From positions 310,001 to 374,000 of the forward strand of contig CAKZKD010000002.1 of the NCBI GenBank assembly GCA_937121175.1: a DNA stretch of 64,000 bases. The letters are read 5' to 3'. How positions within the stretch are numbered: the first letter of the stretch is position 1; each line of letters starts with the position of its first letter. Of the stretch, positions 8,425-17,337 are shown one piece after another. The stretch is from an uncultured Flavobacteriales bacterium. Its GTDB lineage: Bacteria > Bacteroidota > Bacteroidia > Flavobacteriales_G > Salibacteraceae. Both the position numbers and the translations under genes were made by a program. The notes beneath the pieces are model-generated. The model was not told where the DNA came from, ran no database searches, and worked only from the letters and a program-made list of their open reading frames with translations.

Positions 8425-9452
8425 TGGGTCAATTGAAAGCTTTCTTTTGTGTACTGTGTGCTTCCACTCTTTTTTTGGGTTGCGAAACGGATTCCTCTGA
8501 GTTTAAACCGGGTTATTCGGGCAGTTATGGCGAATTATTAGTTGTGGTTCCACAATCTATTTGGGATTCGCCCACAGGCGACAGCATATTCACTCTATTT
8601 AATAAGCCCCAATTTGGACTACCTCAGCAAGAGTCGCCATTTACAGTTATTCACGTTAAATCAGAAAAATTTTCGAGTGTTCTTACTAGCCATAGAAATG
8701 TTTTCTACGTAGATATTGAGAAAAAATATACTGGACAAGAACCTACGTATGTATTGCAAAAAAACAAGTGGGCAAAGGGTCAAGTAGTTGTCGAATTTAC
8801 CGCTCCTAATAGTTCATCCTTTATTGAGTTGTTAACTAAAGACATTGGTCACATTACTGGTCTTTTTGCAAATGCTGAACTCAATAGATTAATGTTGAAG
8901 AACAAAAAGTTTGGCAGTAAAGAATTGAACACTCAAATTCTTGAAAAGCAAGGACTAAAACTTTTTGTTCAAAAGGATATGCGAGTCGAAAAAAACAAAG
9001 ATGGAGTTCTTTGGCTAAGACTTGAACGTGAAATGCCTAAAGGCGGATACCAGCATCAAATCAGCCAAGGAATTTTAGTGTTCAAACAACCATACACATC
9101 CAAAATGCAATTTTTAGATACCAATATACGGGTTACAATAGATTCCATTTTAAAAGCTGAAATTCCCGGTCCAAATGTGGGCGATTATATGGGAGTAGCT
9201 GATACTTACATTCGACCAGATTATAGAGAGTCGAACTTTAAAAATAACTTCGCTAAATCCGCAGTTGGATTATGGGAAATGAAAGGCAATTTCTTTGGAG
9301 GACCATTTTACGAGTTGACCATTTTACACCCTAATAAACAAGAAATCGTTTACGTTTACGGTTATGTATTCGCACCTCAATTTAACAAAAGGGAGTACTT
9401 GCGAGAGGTAAAAGCGGTAATGCACTCTATAACATTCCCAGAACCTAAGTAA
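8424..9452 (+). CDS. DUF4837 family lipoprotein
   Basis: A 342-aa protein with a lipoprotein signal (LFLGC, Cys20), so it is probably anchored in a membrane facing the periplasm. The body begins GSYGELLVVVPQ and has the general look of the Bacteroidota family DUF4837, whose function is unknown. Its start shares one base with the stop of the lytic transglycosylase, which suggests a joint role in envelope or peptidoglycan turnover; that role is inference. The 3' end overlaps the convergent recO gene by 8 bp. Confidence 0.8.
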   Translation: MGQLKAFFCVLCASTLFLGCETDSSEFKPGYSGSYGELLVVVPQSIWDSPTGDSIFTLFNKPQFGLPQQESPFTVIHVKSEKFSSVLTSHRNVFYVDIEKKYTGQEPTYVLQKNKWAKGQVVVEFTAPNSSSFIELLTKDIGHITGLFANAELNRLMLKNKKFGSKELNTQILEKQGLKLFVQKDMRVEKNKDGVLWLRLEREMPKGGYQHQISQGILVFKQPYTSKMQFLDTNIRVTIDSILKAEIPGPNVGDYMGVADTYIRPDYRESNFKNNFAKSAVGLWEMKGNFFGGPFYELTILHPNKQEIVYVYGYVFAPQFNKREYLREVKAVMHSITFPEPK

Positions 9453-10158
9453 AAAGTTCTTTAAGGACAGATAGGGATTTTAAATTAGCTATACCTTCAA
9501 TGTGCAGTGCGTAATACCGAAGAATATTTTCTAAAACTACGCTGCGTTCCGGATTGTTCAATTCTACCTTAAAATTGAATCCATCCTCCAATAATTGTTT
9601 GATACGTTTACTATCACCGATTTCTAAATAATGTAAATGAACTGGCCGCAGAATGGTAAACTGACCTTCCGACAAATCAAAAAAGCTGCTTGTATGATCT
9701 TCGAATGTAACTGTAGGTTGAATACCAAGATACCGAGTAAATCGTAGTAGAAAAATCAAGTGAAAGTTGGCTTGATAACGTTCTTCAAATAGGTCTATTG
9801 AAGAAGAAACAAACTCAAATAAATTGGGATGTGCATCATTTTCTTTTAGTGATTTGGCAATGATTTCAGAAAGGAAAAAGGCGATAGCGGTTTGTTCCAT
9901 ATTAGTTCTAATCGAAACTCTTGGTTTCAAGGCCTTGACATTTCTTACTGAAGCTAAATTGGATTTTGGCGGTTTGTAGGTTTCAATTTCTACTTCGTTT
10001 AATGGAAATAGCTGGGCAAGCATACCTTTTTTGGCTCCTTTTGACCCTCTAAAAACAAAAGTTTCTAGCGCTCCTTTTTCGGTGAGCACCTTAACCATAA
10101 AACCAGATTCTTTAAACCTGATTTTCCATAAAAAAATTGCCTTTTGAGTAGCCTCCAC
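9445..10158 (-). CDS. recO: DNA repair protein RecO
   Basis: RecO loads RecA onto SSB-coated single-stranded DNA in the RecF(O)R recombinational repair pathway. The 237-aa length and layout fit: an N-terminal OB-fold (about 1-80; KAIFLWKIRFKESGFMVKVLTEKG) followed by a helical domain (LIFLLRFTRYLGIQP around 130-150). The C-terminal Cys zinc motif seen in some RecO proteins is absent. The start is a GTG at 10158. The gene is monocistronic and convergent with the DUF4837 gene, overlapping it by 8 bp. Confidence 0.88.
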   Translation of the reverse strand: MEATQKAIFLWKIRFKESGFMVKVLTEKGALETFVFRGSKGAKKGMLAQLFPLNEVEIETYKPPKSNLASVRNVKALKPRVSIRTNMEQTAIAFFLSEIIAKSLKENDAHPNLFEFVSSSIDLFEERYQANFHLIFLLRFTRYLGIQPTVTFEDHTSSFFDLSEGQFTILRPVHLHYLEIGDSKRIKQLLEDGFNFKVELNNPERSVVLENILRYYALHIEGIANLKSLSVLKELFT

Positions 10159-10224
10159 TTAGTAAATACAATGTATCATTAGAATACGAATTTCAATTAA
10201 AATCCGTACTTATGCATTTAGATA

Positions 10225-11826
10225 ATGAAATTTTTATTTAACATGCGACTAATATTAATGCTAGCGCTATGCACAGCTTCAATTGCATTATTTGCACAGC
10301 CGAATAACGGGTTTTTAACCTTAAATGGCGATACAAGTCAAGTAAACATTAAGTTGACCAAAACTCTCGGAAGCATTGATAAAACAATCGAGTTCTTTTT
10401 CGAAACCTGTGATAACAATGTTCGATTAAATAAAATGGGTCTGCTTACTTTTCCACAACAAGGAATTTCGGTGAGCTTAACGACTAATACAACTGGAAAC
10501 GCTGCGAACATTCAGGTTGAAAAATTGAACAATCCAAATTTCTCCGACATATATTCTGTGCCAATTTACAGACACAATTCTTGGAATCATTTTGCTATAG
10601 GATATCATGCGATAGACTCAACAATGAGCATTTATTTTAATGGAGATAGTTTAGGAACCAGTGACTCAGTATTATTGAATTCAAGTGAGTTTTTTGTTGG
10701 TGGATTAGTTACCGAGTATTTTAAAGGAAATGTTGATGATATTCGACTTTCTGACGGTGTAATTTATGGTGCAAGTTACGTTACACCAACAACTCTAGTA
10801 ACAAATGCCAGAACAGACAACCTCTTCCAGTTTGATGTTGAGCAATCTTCTGGTAAATTTATTTCCCTTGGAAATTCAATGGACACAGCTTACACGAGCA
10901 AAGGCACTTGGTTTATAGAAGAAATATCGGTTACGCCAGATACGGCTATCTGCAACGGAGACACACTGAAATTGTTAGCTTCCGGCGGTAGTAAATTCAG
11001 TTGGACGAGTAACAATAACTTGACCAACGATACGGTCTTCAACCCCAAGTTTGTTGGTAATAAGAGTGACACATTAGAGGTAAACATCTCAAACGAAAAT
11101 GGTTGTTTTAGCATGCAAACAATTGAAATTATTGTTGATGAAAAACCAGTAGTAAGCCTAGGAAACGACACTACTATTTGTGATGGGGATGTTCTATTAC
11201 TTGTTGCTGGAAACTTCAATCAATATTTGTGGTCGGATAATTCTACGGACTCTACCAATGCAGTTTCTACAGGCAAACACTGGGTTGAAATTGAAACAAC
11301 TAAGGGATGTAAAAATGCAGATACCATTGTAGTTGATAATTACGCTATTTCTACCTTCAATCTGGGAAATGATACACTCCTGCAAACAGGATTCACCTAC
11401 GAGCTAAAATTGCCTACTTACTTTTCATCCTACTTGTGGTCAACTGGAGAAACCACACCAACTATATTGGCTACTTTACCGCTTCCATACTCGGTTACGG
11501 TTACGGATACAAATGGCTGCACCGCTTCTGATGTAATTGCAATTAGCTATCCTCCGGTGAGTGTTACAGAAGAGAACTTAGAAAACCTTCAGGTTTATCC
11601 AAATCCTACAAATGGAATAATTACCGTTTCGGGATTTAGCAAAGACCAACAAACAAACATTGTGGTTTATAATAGCATGGGAAAACTCGTTAAAAGGCAT
11701 ACACCATTGAATCAAGAAGAAACCTTTGCTTTTCCAGCAGAAGCTCCAAATGGTATTTATTATCTGAAATTCGAAACTTCTAGCGAAGGTTCAAGTGCAG
11801 GAATTCAGATTATTTTGAGGCGATAA
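10225..11826 (+). CDS. T9SS-sorted LamG/Ig-like surface protein
   Basis: A 533-aa exported protein. It has a signal peptide (about 1-24, ending LFAQ) and a LamG/concanavalin-like domain (about 30-215; SMSIYFNGDSLG, GNVDDIRLSDGVIY). Three Ig/PKD-like modules follow between about 235 and 445, two of them starting with the TICNGD/TICDGD motif. The tail is a T9SS type A sorting domain (VYPNPTNG ... GIYYLKF). LamG folds commonly bind glycans or proteins, so an adhesive role is plausible but unproven. The 3' end overlaps the convergent SDR gene by 17 bp. Confidence 0.85.
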   Translation: MKFLFNMRLILMLALCTASIALFAQPNNGFLTLNGDTSQVNIKLTKTLGSIDKTIEFFFETCDNNVRLNKMGLLTFPQQGISVSLTTNTTGNAANIQVEKLNNPNFSDIYSVPIYRHNSWNHFAIGYHAIDSTMSIYFNGDSLGTSDSVLLNSSEFFVGGLVTEYFKGNVDDIRLSDGVIYGASYVTPTTLVTNARTDNLFQFDVEQSSGKFISLGNSMDTAYTSKGTWFIEEISVTPDTAICNGDTLKLLASGGSKFSWTSNNNLTNDTVFNPKFVGNKSDTLEVNISNENGCFSMQTIEIIVDEKPVVSLGNDTTICDGDVLLLVAGNFNQYLWSDNSTDSTNAVSTGKHWVEIETTKGCKNADTIVVDNYAISTFNLGNDTLLQTGFTYELKLPTYFSSYLWSTGETTPTILATLPLPYSVTVTDTNGCTASDVIAISYPPVSVTEENLENLQVYPNPTNGIITVSGFSKDQQTNIVVYNSMGKLVKRHTPLNQEETFAFPAEAPNGIYYLKFETSSEGSSAGIQIILRR

Positions 11827-12538
11827 GTTCTCTTAAGTCCACAAAAGGGTCGTTGTAATTTGAGGAATTAATATGGCCAACCAACATTTTCGCAGTCTCC
11901 TCAGGAGTTTGTAACAGTCCCGTTTCTTTCATTTCAATAAAACGTTCCACCATATCGAACTTTTCCTTTGGAGTGCTTCTAATCTTTTCTTGCATAGGAG
12001 ACTCAACTATTCCAGGAGCAATTGCTTGAATGGAAAACGCTTTTATATCGTTTATTTCAGCCTCTTCCTTTACCACCTCGGTCAACATATTCAAGCCTGC
12101 TTTAGTAGCACAATACATCCCCCAACCTGGATAAGGTGCAACAGAAGCGCCCGAACTAATATTCAAGATTATTTTCTCGGCTTCTTTGTCTTTATATGCA
12201 TTTAAAAAGTTATTGATTAGAATAGCCGGAGCAACTAAATTCAGTTTATAGGCATCGGCTAATTCCGATACGTCCAGTTCACCGTGATATCCAATTTCGC
12301 CAAGTGTTCCAGCATTATTGATTAAGAATACTTTATCAGCTTTAAAATGATCGCCAAATCGCACCTTTCCCGTTGAAACCTCATCGGTTAAATCTACTTG
12401 TTTGTGCACATAGTTCGGGTGCGATAATTCGCAATTTCTGCTGATGCCAACTACATGATTATCTTCATTTTTGAGTAATTCTTCGGCTAAAGCCATTCCT
12501 AGGCCAGACGAAGTTCCTGTAATATAAAATACGTTCAT
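11810..12538 (-). CDS. Short-chain dehydrogenase/reductase
   Basis: A 242-aa classical SDR. The Rossmann nucleotide-binding motif is TGTSSGLG (7-14), NNAG lies at 74-77, the catalytic Ser is near 128, and Tyr142 with Lys146 form YCATK. The proportions and the late segment (PGIVESPMQEKIRS) resemble the sepiapterin reductase/benzil reductase-like group, but the substrate cannot be read from the sequence. It starts 3 bp after the cystathionine synthase/lyase gene and is probably co-transcribed with it. Confidence 0.88.
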   Translation of the reverse strand: MNVFYITGTSSGLGMALAEELLKNEDNHVVGISRNCELSHPNYVHKQVDLTDEVSTGKVRFGDHFKADKVFLINNAGTLGEIGYHGELDVSELADAYKLNLVAPAILINNFLNAYKDKEAEKIILNISSGASVAPYPGWGMYCATKAGLNMLTEVVKEEAEINDIKAFSIQAIAPGIVESPMQEKIRSTPKEKFDMVERFIEMKETGLLQTPEETAKMLVGHINSSNYNDPFVDLRELIASK

Positions 12539-12541
12539 AGC

Positions 12542-13684
12542 TTATAGTTCTATCGCTTGTTTTAAATCTGCTATTAAATCTTCGGCGTCCTCAATTCCAA
12601 TGCTTAAGCGTATTAGTGAGTCTTTTATACCGTTTTTTTCTCTTTCTTCTTTTGGAATTGCTGCATGTGTCATTGACGCTGGATGGCCACACAGTGACTC
12701 CACTCCTCCAAGACTTTCTGCTAACGAAAATACTTTTACGTTCGATACAATTTTCTTTGCTGCATCATAATTATCGTCAATTGTGTTGAAGGAAACCATG
12801 CCTCCAAACCCACGCATTTGTGATTTTGCAATTTCATGATTAGGATGATTTACTAGACCTGGCCAATACATGTTGTCAATAGCCGAGTGATTATTCAAAA
12901 ACTCAGCGACTTTTTCACCGTTTTCGCAATGGCGTTGCATTCTAATATGTAATGTTTTTATTCCACGAAGTACTAAAAAGGCGTCCATCGGACCACAAAT
13001 AGCTCCTGACGAATTCTGAATAAAATAGAGTTTCTCCGCCAGCTTTTCATCATTTACAACCAAAGCTCCCATAACCACATCCGAATGTCCGCCAAGGTAT
13101 TTTGTTGCAGAATGCATAACTATATCTGCTCCAAAATCCAAAGGATTTTGTAAGTACGGACTTGCAAAAGTGTTGTCAACTCCTAGCAAACAATTGTGCT
13201 TTTTAGCAAAATGGGCTGCTTTGTTAAGGTCAATTAAATTCAACATTGGGTTTGTTGGGGTTTCTACCCATACCAACTTCGTTTTTTCATTCACCAAAGC
13301 ATCTAATTTCGAAAAATCATTCATTTCAGTAAAATGAAACTTTATACCAAACTTCTCAAAAACTTGAGTGAATAATCTGTAGCTTCCTCCATATAAATCG
13401 CCAGTTGATATAACCTCATCTCCAGGGTTTAGCAATTTAAGTATTGCGTCAATGGCCGCCATTCCACTGCCAAAACACAACCCATATTTTCCATTTTCAA
13501 TGGCCGCTAAATTTTTCTCAAGAGCGTCTCGCGTCGGATTTTTGCTTCTACTGTATTCGTAACCTTGGTGTTCTCCTGGCCTTGGTTGATGATAAGTAGT
13601 GGTTTGATAAATTGGAGTCATGATGGCACCAGTGGCTGGGTCAGGGCTTAATCCTCCGTGAATTACTTTGGTTCCTATTTTCAT
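12542..13684 (-). CDS. Cystathionine gamma-synthase/gamma-lyase family PLP enzyme
   Basis: This is a trans-sulfuration enzyme that links or splits cystathionine in methionine/cysteine metabolism. The 380-aa length is typical. Visible landmarks are the Tyr/Arg of YEYSRSKNPTR (42-52), GSGMAAI (72-78), the PLP-contacting Asp170 in VDNTFASP and the Schiff-base Lys195 in HSATKYLGGH. The C-terminal SLGGVESL and HAAIPKEER segments are those of the Cys/Met metabolism family. Synthase and lyase cannot be separated from these motifs. It heads a two-gene unit with the SDR. Start: ATG at 13684. Confidence 0.92.
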   Translation of the reverse strand: MKIGTKVIHGGLSPDPATGAIMTPIYQTTTYHQPRPGEHQGYEYSRSKNPTRDALEKNLAAIENGKYGLCFGSGMAAIDAILKLLNPGDEVISTGDLYGGSYRLFTQVFEKFGIKFHFTEMNDFSKLDALVNEKTKLVWVETPTNPMLNLIDLNKAAHFAKKHNCLLGVDNTFASPYLQNPLDFGADIVMHSATKYLGGHSDVVMGALVVNDEKLAEKLYFIQNSSGAICGPMDAFLVLRGIKTLHIRMQRHCENGEKVAEFLNNHSAIDNMYWPGLVNHPNHEIAKSQMRGFGGMVSFNTIDDNYDAAKKIVSNVKVFSLAESLGGVESLCGHPASMTHAAIPKEEREKNGIKDSLIRLSIGIEDAEDLIADLKQAIEL

Positions 13685-13752
13685 GCTTACAATTCCCGTT
13701 TCGAATTCATCTCAAATGTAACGTTTAATGTAGTTTTTCCTAATTTGGACTT

Positions 13753-14538
13753 ATGAACAAAACAGTCTGCTATAGCATATTATCGCTTTCAATAATTGGA
13801 ATCTTTTCCTGCTCTGAATCCAATGAGGTCGTAGAACAAAAAGAAACTGGTCACTTAAAAATTGAGCAAATACAGCTAACCCATGAATTGGACAATGATT
13901 CTTATGATAATTCTGAACTTACCGTGCAATTGGAGTTTCCGAAGTTGGTTAGAACCGACTCGAATATGGTAAACACGATTCTGCTTCAAGAAAAAAGTCG
14001 TAGAATGAACAAGTCTGCAATAACAGACAGCATTTTTGAGGATAATCAAAGGGTATTAAGTCAATTAGAAACTGCATACCAACAATTTAAGCGCGATTTT
14101 CCTGAAATTGATACGCAATGGTATTTAGATAGAAAACTTGATGTCGTTGCCGAAGAAACTGACTATCTGACGTTGAGGTTTGAAGAGAGTAGTTTTCTAG
14201 GTGGAGCCCATCCAACCCAACTAATTTTCTTTACCTCTTATGATAAGAAAACGGGCAAACACCTATATCTAAAAGACTTGTTTACAAGTAATGAAATTGA
14301 CATGCTAAAAACACTGGCTAAGAAACAATTCCTAAATCAGAAAGGACTGAAAATAGGTGATGATTTAGAGGCAAATGGCTGGTTTTTTCCAAATGGGGCA
14401 TTTGCATTAAGCAGTAATTTCTGCAAAACGGAGAGTACTTTAATTCTATTTTACAATCGGTACGATATTGGCAGTTATGCCGCTGGTGCAACTCAATTAG
14501 AAATAGATTTGAAAAACTTAGTTGAACATGAGTCATAA
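13753..14538 (+). CDS. Lipoprotein with DUF3298/DUF4163-type domains
   Basis: A 261-aa protein with a lipoprotein-type signal (SIIGIFSC, Cys20). The body shows the layout of DUF4163 followed by DUF3298: a central FEESSFLGGAHPTQ segment (the GGAHP motif, also found in RsiV) and then KTGKHLYLKDLFT. These domains occur in envelope proteins and anti-sigma factors. No sigma factor gene is adjacent, so its role is unknown. It probably faces the periplasm. Confidence 0.8.
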   Translation: MNKTVCYSILSLSIIGIFSCSESNEVVEQKETGHLKIEQIQLTHELDNDSYDNSELTVQLEFPKLVRTDSNMVNTILLQEKSRRMNKSAITDSIFEDNQRVLSQLETAYQQFKRDFPEIDTQWYLDRKLDVVAEETDYLTLRFEESSFLGGAHPTQLIFFTSYDKKTGKHLYLKDLFTSNEIDMLKTLAKKQFLNQKGLKIGDDLEANGWFFPNGAFALSSNFCKTESTLILFYNRYDIGSYAAGATQLEIDLKNLVEHES

Positions 14539-14542
14539 AAAA

Positions 14543-14567
14543 AGGCAGTTGATTAAATCAACTGCCT
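14543..14567. terminator. Perfect stem-loop after the DUF3298 gene
   Basis: AGGCAGTTGAT (14543-14553) and ATCAACTGCCT (14557-14567) form a perfect 11-bp stem with a three-base loop, 5 bp after the stop. The T-run lies on the minus-strand side. On the plus strand it would act as a 3'-end stabiliser or weak terminator. Confidence 0.65.
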
Positions 14568-14573
14568 GATAAT

Positions 14574-14660
14574 AAAAAGGGGGCTCAACTTCACTTCTTC
14601 ATAATAATTGCTTAACACCCAAAATCTAACTATGAAAAATCATGCTCACACCCCCTTTTT
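14574..14660 (+). other. Long-range inverted repeat closing a ~67-nt segment
   Basis: AAAAAGGGGG (14574-14583) is perfectly complementary to CCCCCTTTTT (14651-14660), with further T after it. The enclosed segment contains an ATG at 14632 that opens a 14-codon reading frame (MKNHAHTPFFSMLA). It may be a structured leader, a small RNA with its own terminator, or a degenerate repeat. It sits between the DUF3298 and DUF2147 genes. Confidence 0.45.
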
Positions 14661-14702
14661 TAGTATGCTTGCATAGTATTAACGTAAAGGAATAGAAAAA
14701 GT

Positions 14703-14710
14703 TATTTTTG
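14703..14710 (+). promoter_or_regulatory. Candidate -7 element TATTTTTG
   Basis: An exact match to the Bacteroidota -7 consensus TANNTTTG, 17 nt before the ATG of the DUF2147 gene. I see no TTG at the expected -33 spacing. Confidence 0.4.
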
Positions 14711-14727
14711 AATTAAATTAATTAACA

Positions 14728-15165
14728 ATGATTAAGAAAGGGTCTATTTTACTGGGATTAATGATATTGAGTGCTTTGGTTTGGGCTCAAAATGCAAACA
14801 ACGTAATTGGAGTATGGAAAACCATCGACGATGAAACAGGAGAGGCAAAATCTCATGTCGAATTGTTTATGAAAGGTGATAAACTGTTCGGAAAGGTGGT
14901 AAAAATTCTAAACCCAGCTAAGGTTGATAATGTTTGCGAATTGTGCGAGGACGAGCGAAAAGACCAAAAAATAATGGGAATGGAAATCGTGCAAAACATG
15001 GAATGGGATGAGGACGAGTGGGACGAAGGAACTATTCTTGATCCAAACAAAGGTTCTGTTTACGATTGCAAACTATGGTTGGAAGAAGACGATAAAAACA
15101 AACTGTACGTTAGAGGTTACATTGCTTTTATTTTCCGTACTCAGAACTGGTACAGAGTACAATAA
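14728..15165 (+). CDS. DUF2147 domain secreted protein
   Basis: A 145-aa protein with a signal peptide (about 1-20, ending VWAQ) followed by a single DUF2147 domain: IGVWKTIDDETGE at the start, GKVVKI in the middle and the closing LYVRGYIAF. The family is a small periplasmic beta-barrel-like fold of unknown function. A CELCED motif and an acidic stretch (EWDEDEWDEG) are seen around 70-108. The next gene begins 9 bp after the stop, and a terminator-like hairpin lies just inside it. Confidence 0.85.
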   Translation: MIKKGSILLGLMILSALVWAQNANNVIGVWKTIDDETGEAKSHVELFMKGDKLFGKVVKILNPAKVDNVCELCEDERKDQKIMGMEIVQNMEWDEDEWDEGTILDPNKGSVYDCKLWLEEDDKNKLYVRGYIAFIFRTQNWYRVQ

Positions 15166-15174
15166 CGCTGCAGT

Positions 15175-16305
15175 TTGACCTTTAAAAATATAATAATAGC
15201 CCAATTTATTTGGGCTTTTTTTAGTTGTAACAGCGACCAAACGACAAGAGTTCCAAAGGTTGAAGCACCGTCCGTCCCGGCAGTATTAAGCAATCAACAA
15301 AAGGCTTTAGCACAGTCGCTCGACAGTCTTGTTAGCAGGCGTAACCGTCAAGGTATTTTTAATGGTGTGGTGTTAGTTGCAGAATATGGCTTGCCTATTT
15401 ATTGCAAAGCCTACGGGTATTCAAACTTTAGAACAAAAGAGCTGCTCACCGAACACTCTGTTTTTCAGTTGGCTTCTGTTTCTAAAATGTTCACGGCTTC
15501 AGCCATACTGCTACTACAACAACAAGGGTACTTGTCAGTAAACGACAGTATTAAGTCTATTATTCCTGATTTTCCGTACGATGGACTAATTATTCGGCAT
15601 CTACTTACTCACCGTAGTGGTTTACCTCGTTATATGGTGGTGAGCGATGAACATTGGCCACGAGACAGCATGCTAACTAATGAAGATATGCATGAAGTGA
15701 TGGTAAATCATCCGCCCAAAAAGTATTTTTCGCCCGATTTTAGATTCAATTATCAAAATGTAAATTATGCTTATCTAGCACTTATTGTAGAACGTGTTTC
15801 AGGCATGAGTTTCGATAATTACGTTCGTGATAATATTTTTGAACCTCTTGGCATGTTTGATTCTAGGGTGTATTCTGGAAAAAAACAACCCGACATTACA
15901 GGTGCTGTTATTGGTCATATTTACAGACGCCCAAGAGTGGTTTTACCAACTGAAAACTATATAAATGGGGTAACTGGAGATAAAGGTGTCTATAGCTCTG
16001 TTTACGATTTGCTAAAATTTGACCAGGCCCTATACACGGATACTTTTTTAACCGAAGACTCCAAAAGACTTATGTTTCATCCTTGGACCCAGTGGCGAAG
16101 AGGGAAAAAAGACAGTTATGGTTTCGGTTTTCGCATATCTACATTCGAGAAAGATCAGTTGATATACCATCACGGATGGTGGAATGGATTCAAGACTTCC
16201 TTTATGCGCTATACAAATAGTAAACGGACGGTACTTGTTTTAACCAATAGAGACCGAAAGCTTTCTATTACGAAAGAAATCCAGCAGCTGCTGTTTCCAG
16301 ATTAA
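15175..16305 (+). CDS. Serine hydrolase, beta-lactamase class C/PBP family lipoprotein
   Basis: A 376-aa periplasmic hydrolase of the AmpC/esterase/D-alanyl-peptidase superfamily. The nucleophile motif is SVSK (Ser101, Lys104), the second motif is YQN (193-195), and HHG (332-334) occupies the KTG-box position. It has a lipoprotein-like signal (WAFFSC, Cys18). The first usable start is a TTG at 15175, because an in-frame stop lies 12 bp upstream (the stop of the preceding gene) and no ATG occurs before the catalytic domain. A terminator-like hairpin overlaps codons 8-16. The substrate is unknown; peptidoglycan peptides or small esters are family possibilities. Confidence 0.88.
   Translation: MTFKNIIIAQFIWAFFSCNSDQTTRVPKVEAPSVPAVLSNQQKALAQSLDSLVSRRNRQGIFNGVVLVAEYGLPIYCKAYGYSNFRTKELLTEHSVFQLASVSKMFTASAILLLQQQGYLSVNDSIKSIIPDFPYDGLIIRHLLTHRSGLPRYMVVSDEHWPRDSMLTNEDMHEVMVNHPPKKYFSPDFRFNYQNVNYAYLALIVERVSGMSFDNYVRDNIFEPLGMFDSRVYSGKKQPDITGAVIGHIYRRPRVVLPTENYINGVTGDKGVYSSVYDLLKFDQALYTDTFLTEDSKRLMFHPWTQWRRGKKDSYGFGFRISTFEKDQLIYHHGWWNGFKTSFMRYTNSKRTVLVLTNRDRKLSITKEIQQLLFPD
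15198..15222 (+). terminator. Intrinsic-terminator hairpin inside the serine hydrolase 5' coding region
   Basis: AGCCCAA (15198-15204) pairs with TTGGGCT (15210-15216) across a TTTAT loop, and seven T follow (15216-15222). This is a textbook terminator 32 bp after the DUF2147 stop, yet it lies within the signal-peptide codons of the serine hydrolase. It may terminate most transcription from the upstream promoter and let some through. Confidence 0.65.
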
Positions 16306-16308
16306 GGA

Positions 16309-17262
16309 TTAATCCTTACCCCAATTTTCGAACTCTTCCTTAGACAACAGTTCTGGAAAGAACATTCTCCGTTGATAACTTGGGTGAAGGTATTTTTTCC
16401 ATTCGCTACCACCCGTTGCGGCTTTTACTTCCTTGCCATGTTCAAGATAATGCTCCGCTGTTCTTAAATGAACTAGCGGCCACTTAACATTGAAAATTTG
16501 GTCGAATTCTTTCATCAAGGCAATAAGCTCAGGCGTTTTCTCATCTTGGGGTAAGCTCAGGTATTGCTGCCATAAATTTCGTTTTTGATAACGATGGGCT
16601 AGTTTCCGGAACGTCTTCATGTACTTTTCTTCAAACTGTTTGAGTGTCAATGATTTTTTGCCGGTTTTATGATCAAGCCCAGCCATTTGCCAATAAATCC
16701 ATTTGAACAGTTCATCATGATCTTCGCTGCCCTTTAGTTCATCTTTCTTTCGGTTCATGACCAAATTCCAAAGGTCGGTGCAGTAAAATTCAATTTCTCT
16801 AAAAGTGGCGGATTGAAAACCAGAAGCAGGGGTTAAAGTATGTCTAAACTTTCCGTATTGTGCGGGGTCCATACCTTCACGCATCACGTCAAAACTCATT
16901 TGTGCTACTTCTGTATATCGCTTAGCCCGTTTAATTTTTTCAAAAAGCACCGAACCGGAAACTCCACCTTCTGCAGTTGCCTGTTCCAATTCGTGGGTAA
17001 CTAGTTTTAGTAGTAATTCTGTCACTTGATGATACATCAAGAAAATCATTTCGTCAGGAAAATGAGTCCTAGTTTTTTGAAGACTGAACAGCGCATCAAC
17101 CTGAATGTAATCCCAATAATTTATTGCTTTTGCATGCAGCAAACCTTCAAGGTAGGCCTCAATGGGTTGCTCTTCGGTTGCGTACTTTTCTTCAAGATGT
17201 AGTAGTAGTTCTTCTTTTCGAGTCATAGTAGGAAATTGATGGGTCAAATTTGGTTTTTTCAT
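16309..17262 (-). CDS. Tryptophan 2,3-dioxygenase family protein
   Basis: This haem enzyme opens the indole ring of tryptophan to N-formylkynurenine, the first step of the kynurenine pathway. Residues below are counted from the longest reading frame (GTG at 17307, 332 aa). FPDEMIFLMYHQVTELLLKL holds the substrate-side His93. RHTLTPASGFQSATFRE (155-171) carries the FR motif. The C-terminal WPLVH (His280) is the likely proximal haem ligand, and AATGGSEWKKYL matches the GTGG loop. I prefer the ATG at 17262; another ATG at 17226 also fits. No kynurenine hydrolase or monooxygenase gene lies in the window. It is convergent with the serine hydrolase (3-bp gap). Confidence 0.85.
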   Translation of the reverse strand: MKKPNLTHQFPTMTRKEELLLHLEEKYATEEQPIEAYLEGLLHAKAINYWDYIQVDALFSLQKTRTHFPDEMIFLMYHQVTELLLKLVTHELEQATAEGGVSGSVLFEKIKRAKRYTEVAQMSFDVMREGMDPAQYGKFRHTLTPASGFQSATFREIEFYCTDLWNLVMNRKKDELKGSEDHDELFKWIYWQMAGLDHKTGKKSLTLKQFEEKYMKTFRKLAHRYQKRNLWQQYLSLPQDEKTPELIALMKEFDQIFNVKWPLVHLRTAEHYLEHGKEVKAATGGSEWKKYLHPSYQRRMFFPELLSKEEFENWGKD

Positions 17263-17309
17263 TTCATGTAAATGCTGATTTATATCACTATTCAATTTGG
17301 TGTTCACTT

Positions 17310-17317
17310 TACCTTTG
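17310..17317 (+). promoter_or_regulatory. Candidate -7 element TACCTTTG
   Basis: An exact TANNTTTG match 20 nt before the ATG of the secreted 328-aa protein. It sits in the 5' region shared with the divergent dioxygenase gene, overlapping the longest possible dioxygenase start region. Confidence 0.4.
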
Positions 17318-17337
17318 TTGAAATATATTAGATAATT

